DNA from: Corynebacterium atypicum
GTDB taxonomy: Bacteria > Actinomycetota > Actinomycetes > Mycobacteriales > Mycobacteriaceae
Reading direction: 5' to 3'
Assembly (NCBI RefSeq): GCF_000732945.1
Contig: NZ_CP008944.1
Coordinates: forward strand, 1,164,087 to 1,228,086
DNA length: 64,000 bases
Every line of letters starts with the position of its first letter. Position 1 is the first letter of the stretch. The translations under genes and the position numbers were made by a program. This document shows positions 63,916 to 64,000 of this stretch, one piece after another. The notes beneath the pieces were generated by a model. That model made no database searches. It was given only the letters and a program-made list of their open reading frames with translations, and was not told the DNA's origin.

Positions 63916-64000
63916 GCCATGTGTATGAGTCGGGCTATTAGTACCAGTCGCCTCAACACCTCACAATGCTTACAACACTGGCCTATCAACCCCGTCATCT
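63916..64000 (-). rRNA. rrl: 23S ribosomal RNA, 3' end only (continues beyond window)
   Basis: The minus strand reads the conserved 3' end of 23S, including GACTGGTACTAATAGCCCGA. The 3' boundary is placed about 21 nt after ACTAAT by analogy with E. coli and is approximate. The spacer to 5S (63802-63915) holds nothing else. Confidence 0.92.

Overview
The window is chromosomal DNA of a high-GC Corynebacterium (Actinomycetota). Four things point there: a SpaA/sortase/SpaB/SpaC-type pilus locus; the mycobacterial/corynebacterial block secA2-odhI(garA)-ftsR-DUF151-merR; the block pldP(parA)-scpA-scpB-rluB-cmk-der next to xerD-NUDIX-steB-steA-recN-nadK-tlyA-HAD-TPR; and several starts that look leaderless. 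The species cannot be fixed from the sequence alone.

Layout. 1-10183 (+): pilus locus. It holds the 3' part of a major pilin, a class C sortase fused in frame to a SpaB-like minor pilin, and a very large VWA tip pilin (SpaC-like) carrying four single-base frameshifts, two of them in poly-C tracts. 10219-15842 (+): DEAD-box RNA helicase, two tandem CNNM/CorC-type membrane proteins behind a nested palindrome, and an anchored VWA-like protein. 15877-32914 (+): a four-gene defence-like operon. The genes are a SNF2 helicase (DrmD-like), a very large N6-adenine DNA methyltransferase, a ~2180-codon DEAD/H helicase with DUF1998-type cysteines and a PD-(D/E)XK-like segment, and a UvrD-like helicase. 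Every one of the four is interrupted by a frameshift or stop. 32915-33577: non-coding, with a 136-bp tandem repeat array.

33578-39014 (-): merR, DUF151 nuclease, ftsR, odhI and secA2. 39475-39551: tRNA-Pro(GGG) with a terminator. 39849-40727: AbiEi-like/DUF559 protein flanked by two almost identical 92-bp inverted-repeat elements. 41180-42040 (+): sulfurtransferase. 42100-46177 (-): heterodimeric ABC exporter with complementary loss of catalytic motifs, then a DedA-like protein. 46244-57294 (-): chromosome segregation, ribosome biogenesis and cell separation genes, with mntH inserted on the other strand between scpA and scpB. 57383-63540 (-): recN, nadK, tlyA, glycerol-phosphate phosphatase-like HAD and a TPR protein, plus two small genes. 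63591-64000 (-): rRNA operon end (terminator, 5S, start of 23S 3' end).

The main biological points are the sortase-pilin fusion, the probably phase-variable or decaying tip pilin, and a DISARM/Druantia-like defence island that looks recently inactivated. Eleven disrupting lesions fall in five accessory genes; I see none in the roughly 36 kb of conserved genes around them. Sequencing or assembly error cannot be excluded without reads, but the clustering argues for real lesions.
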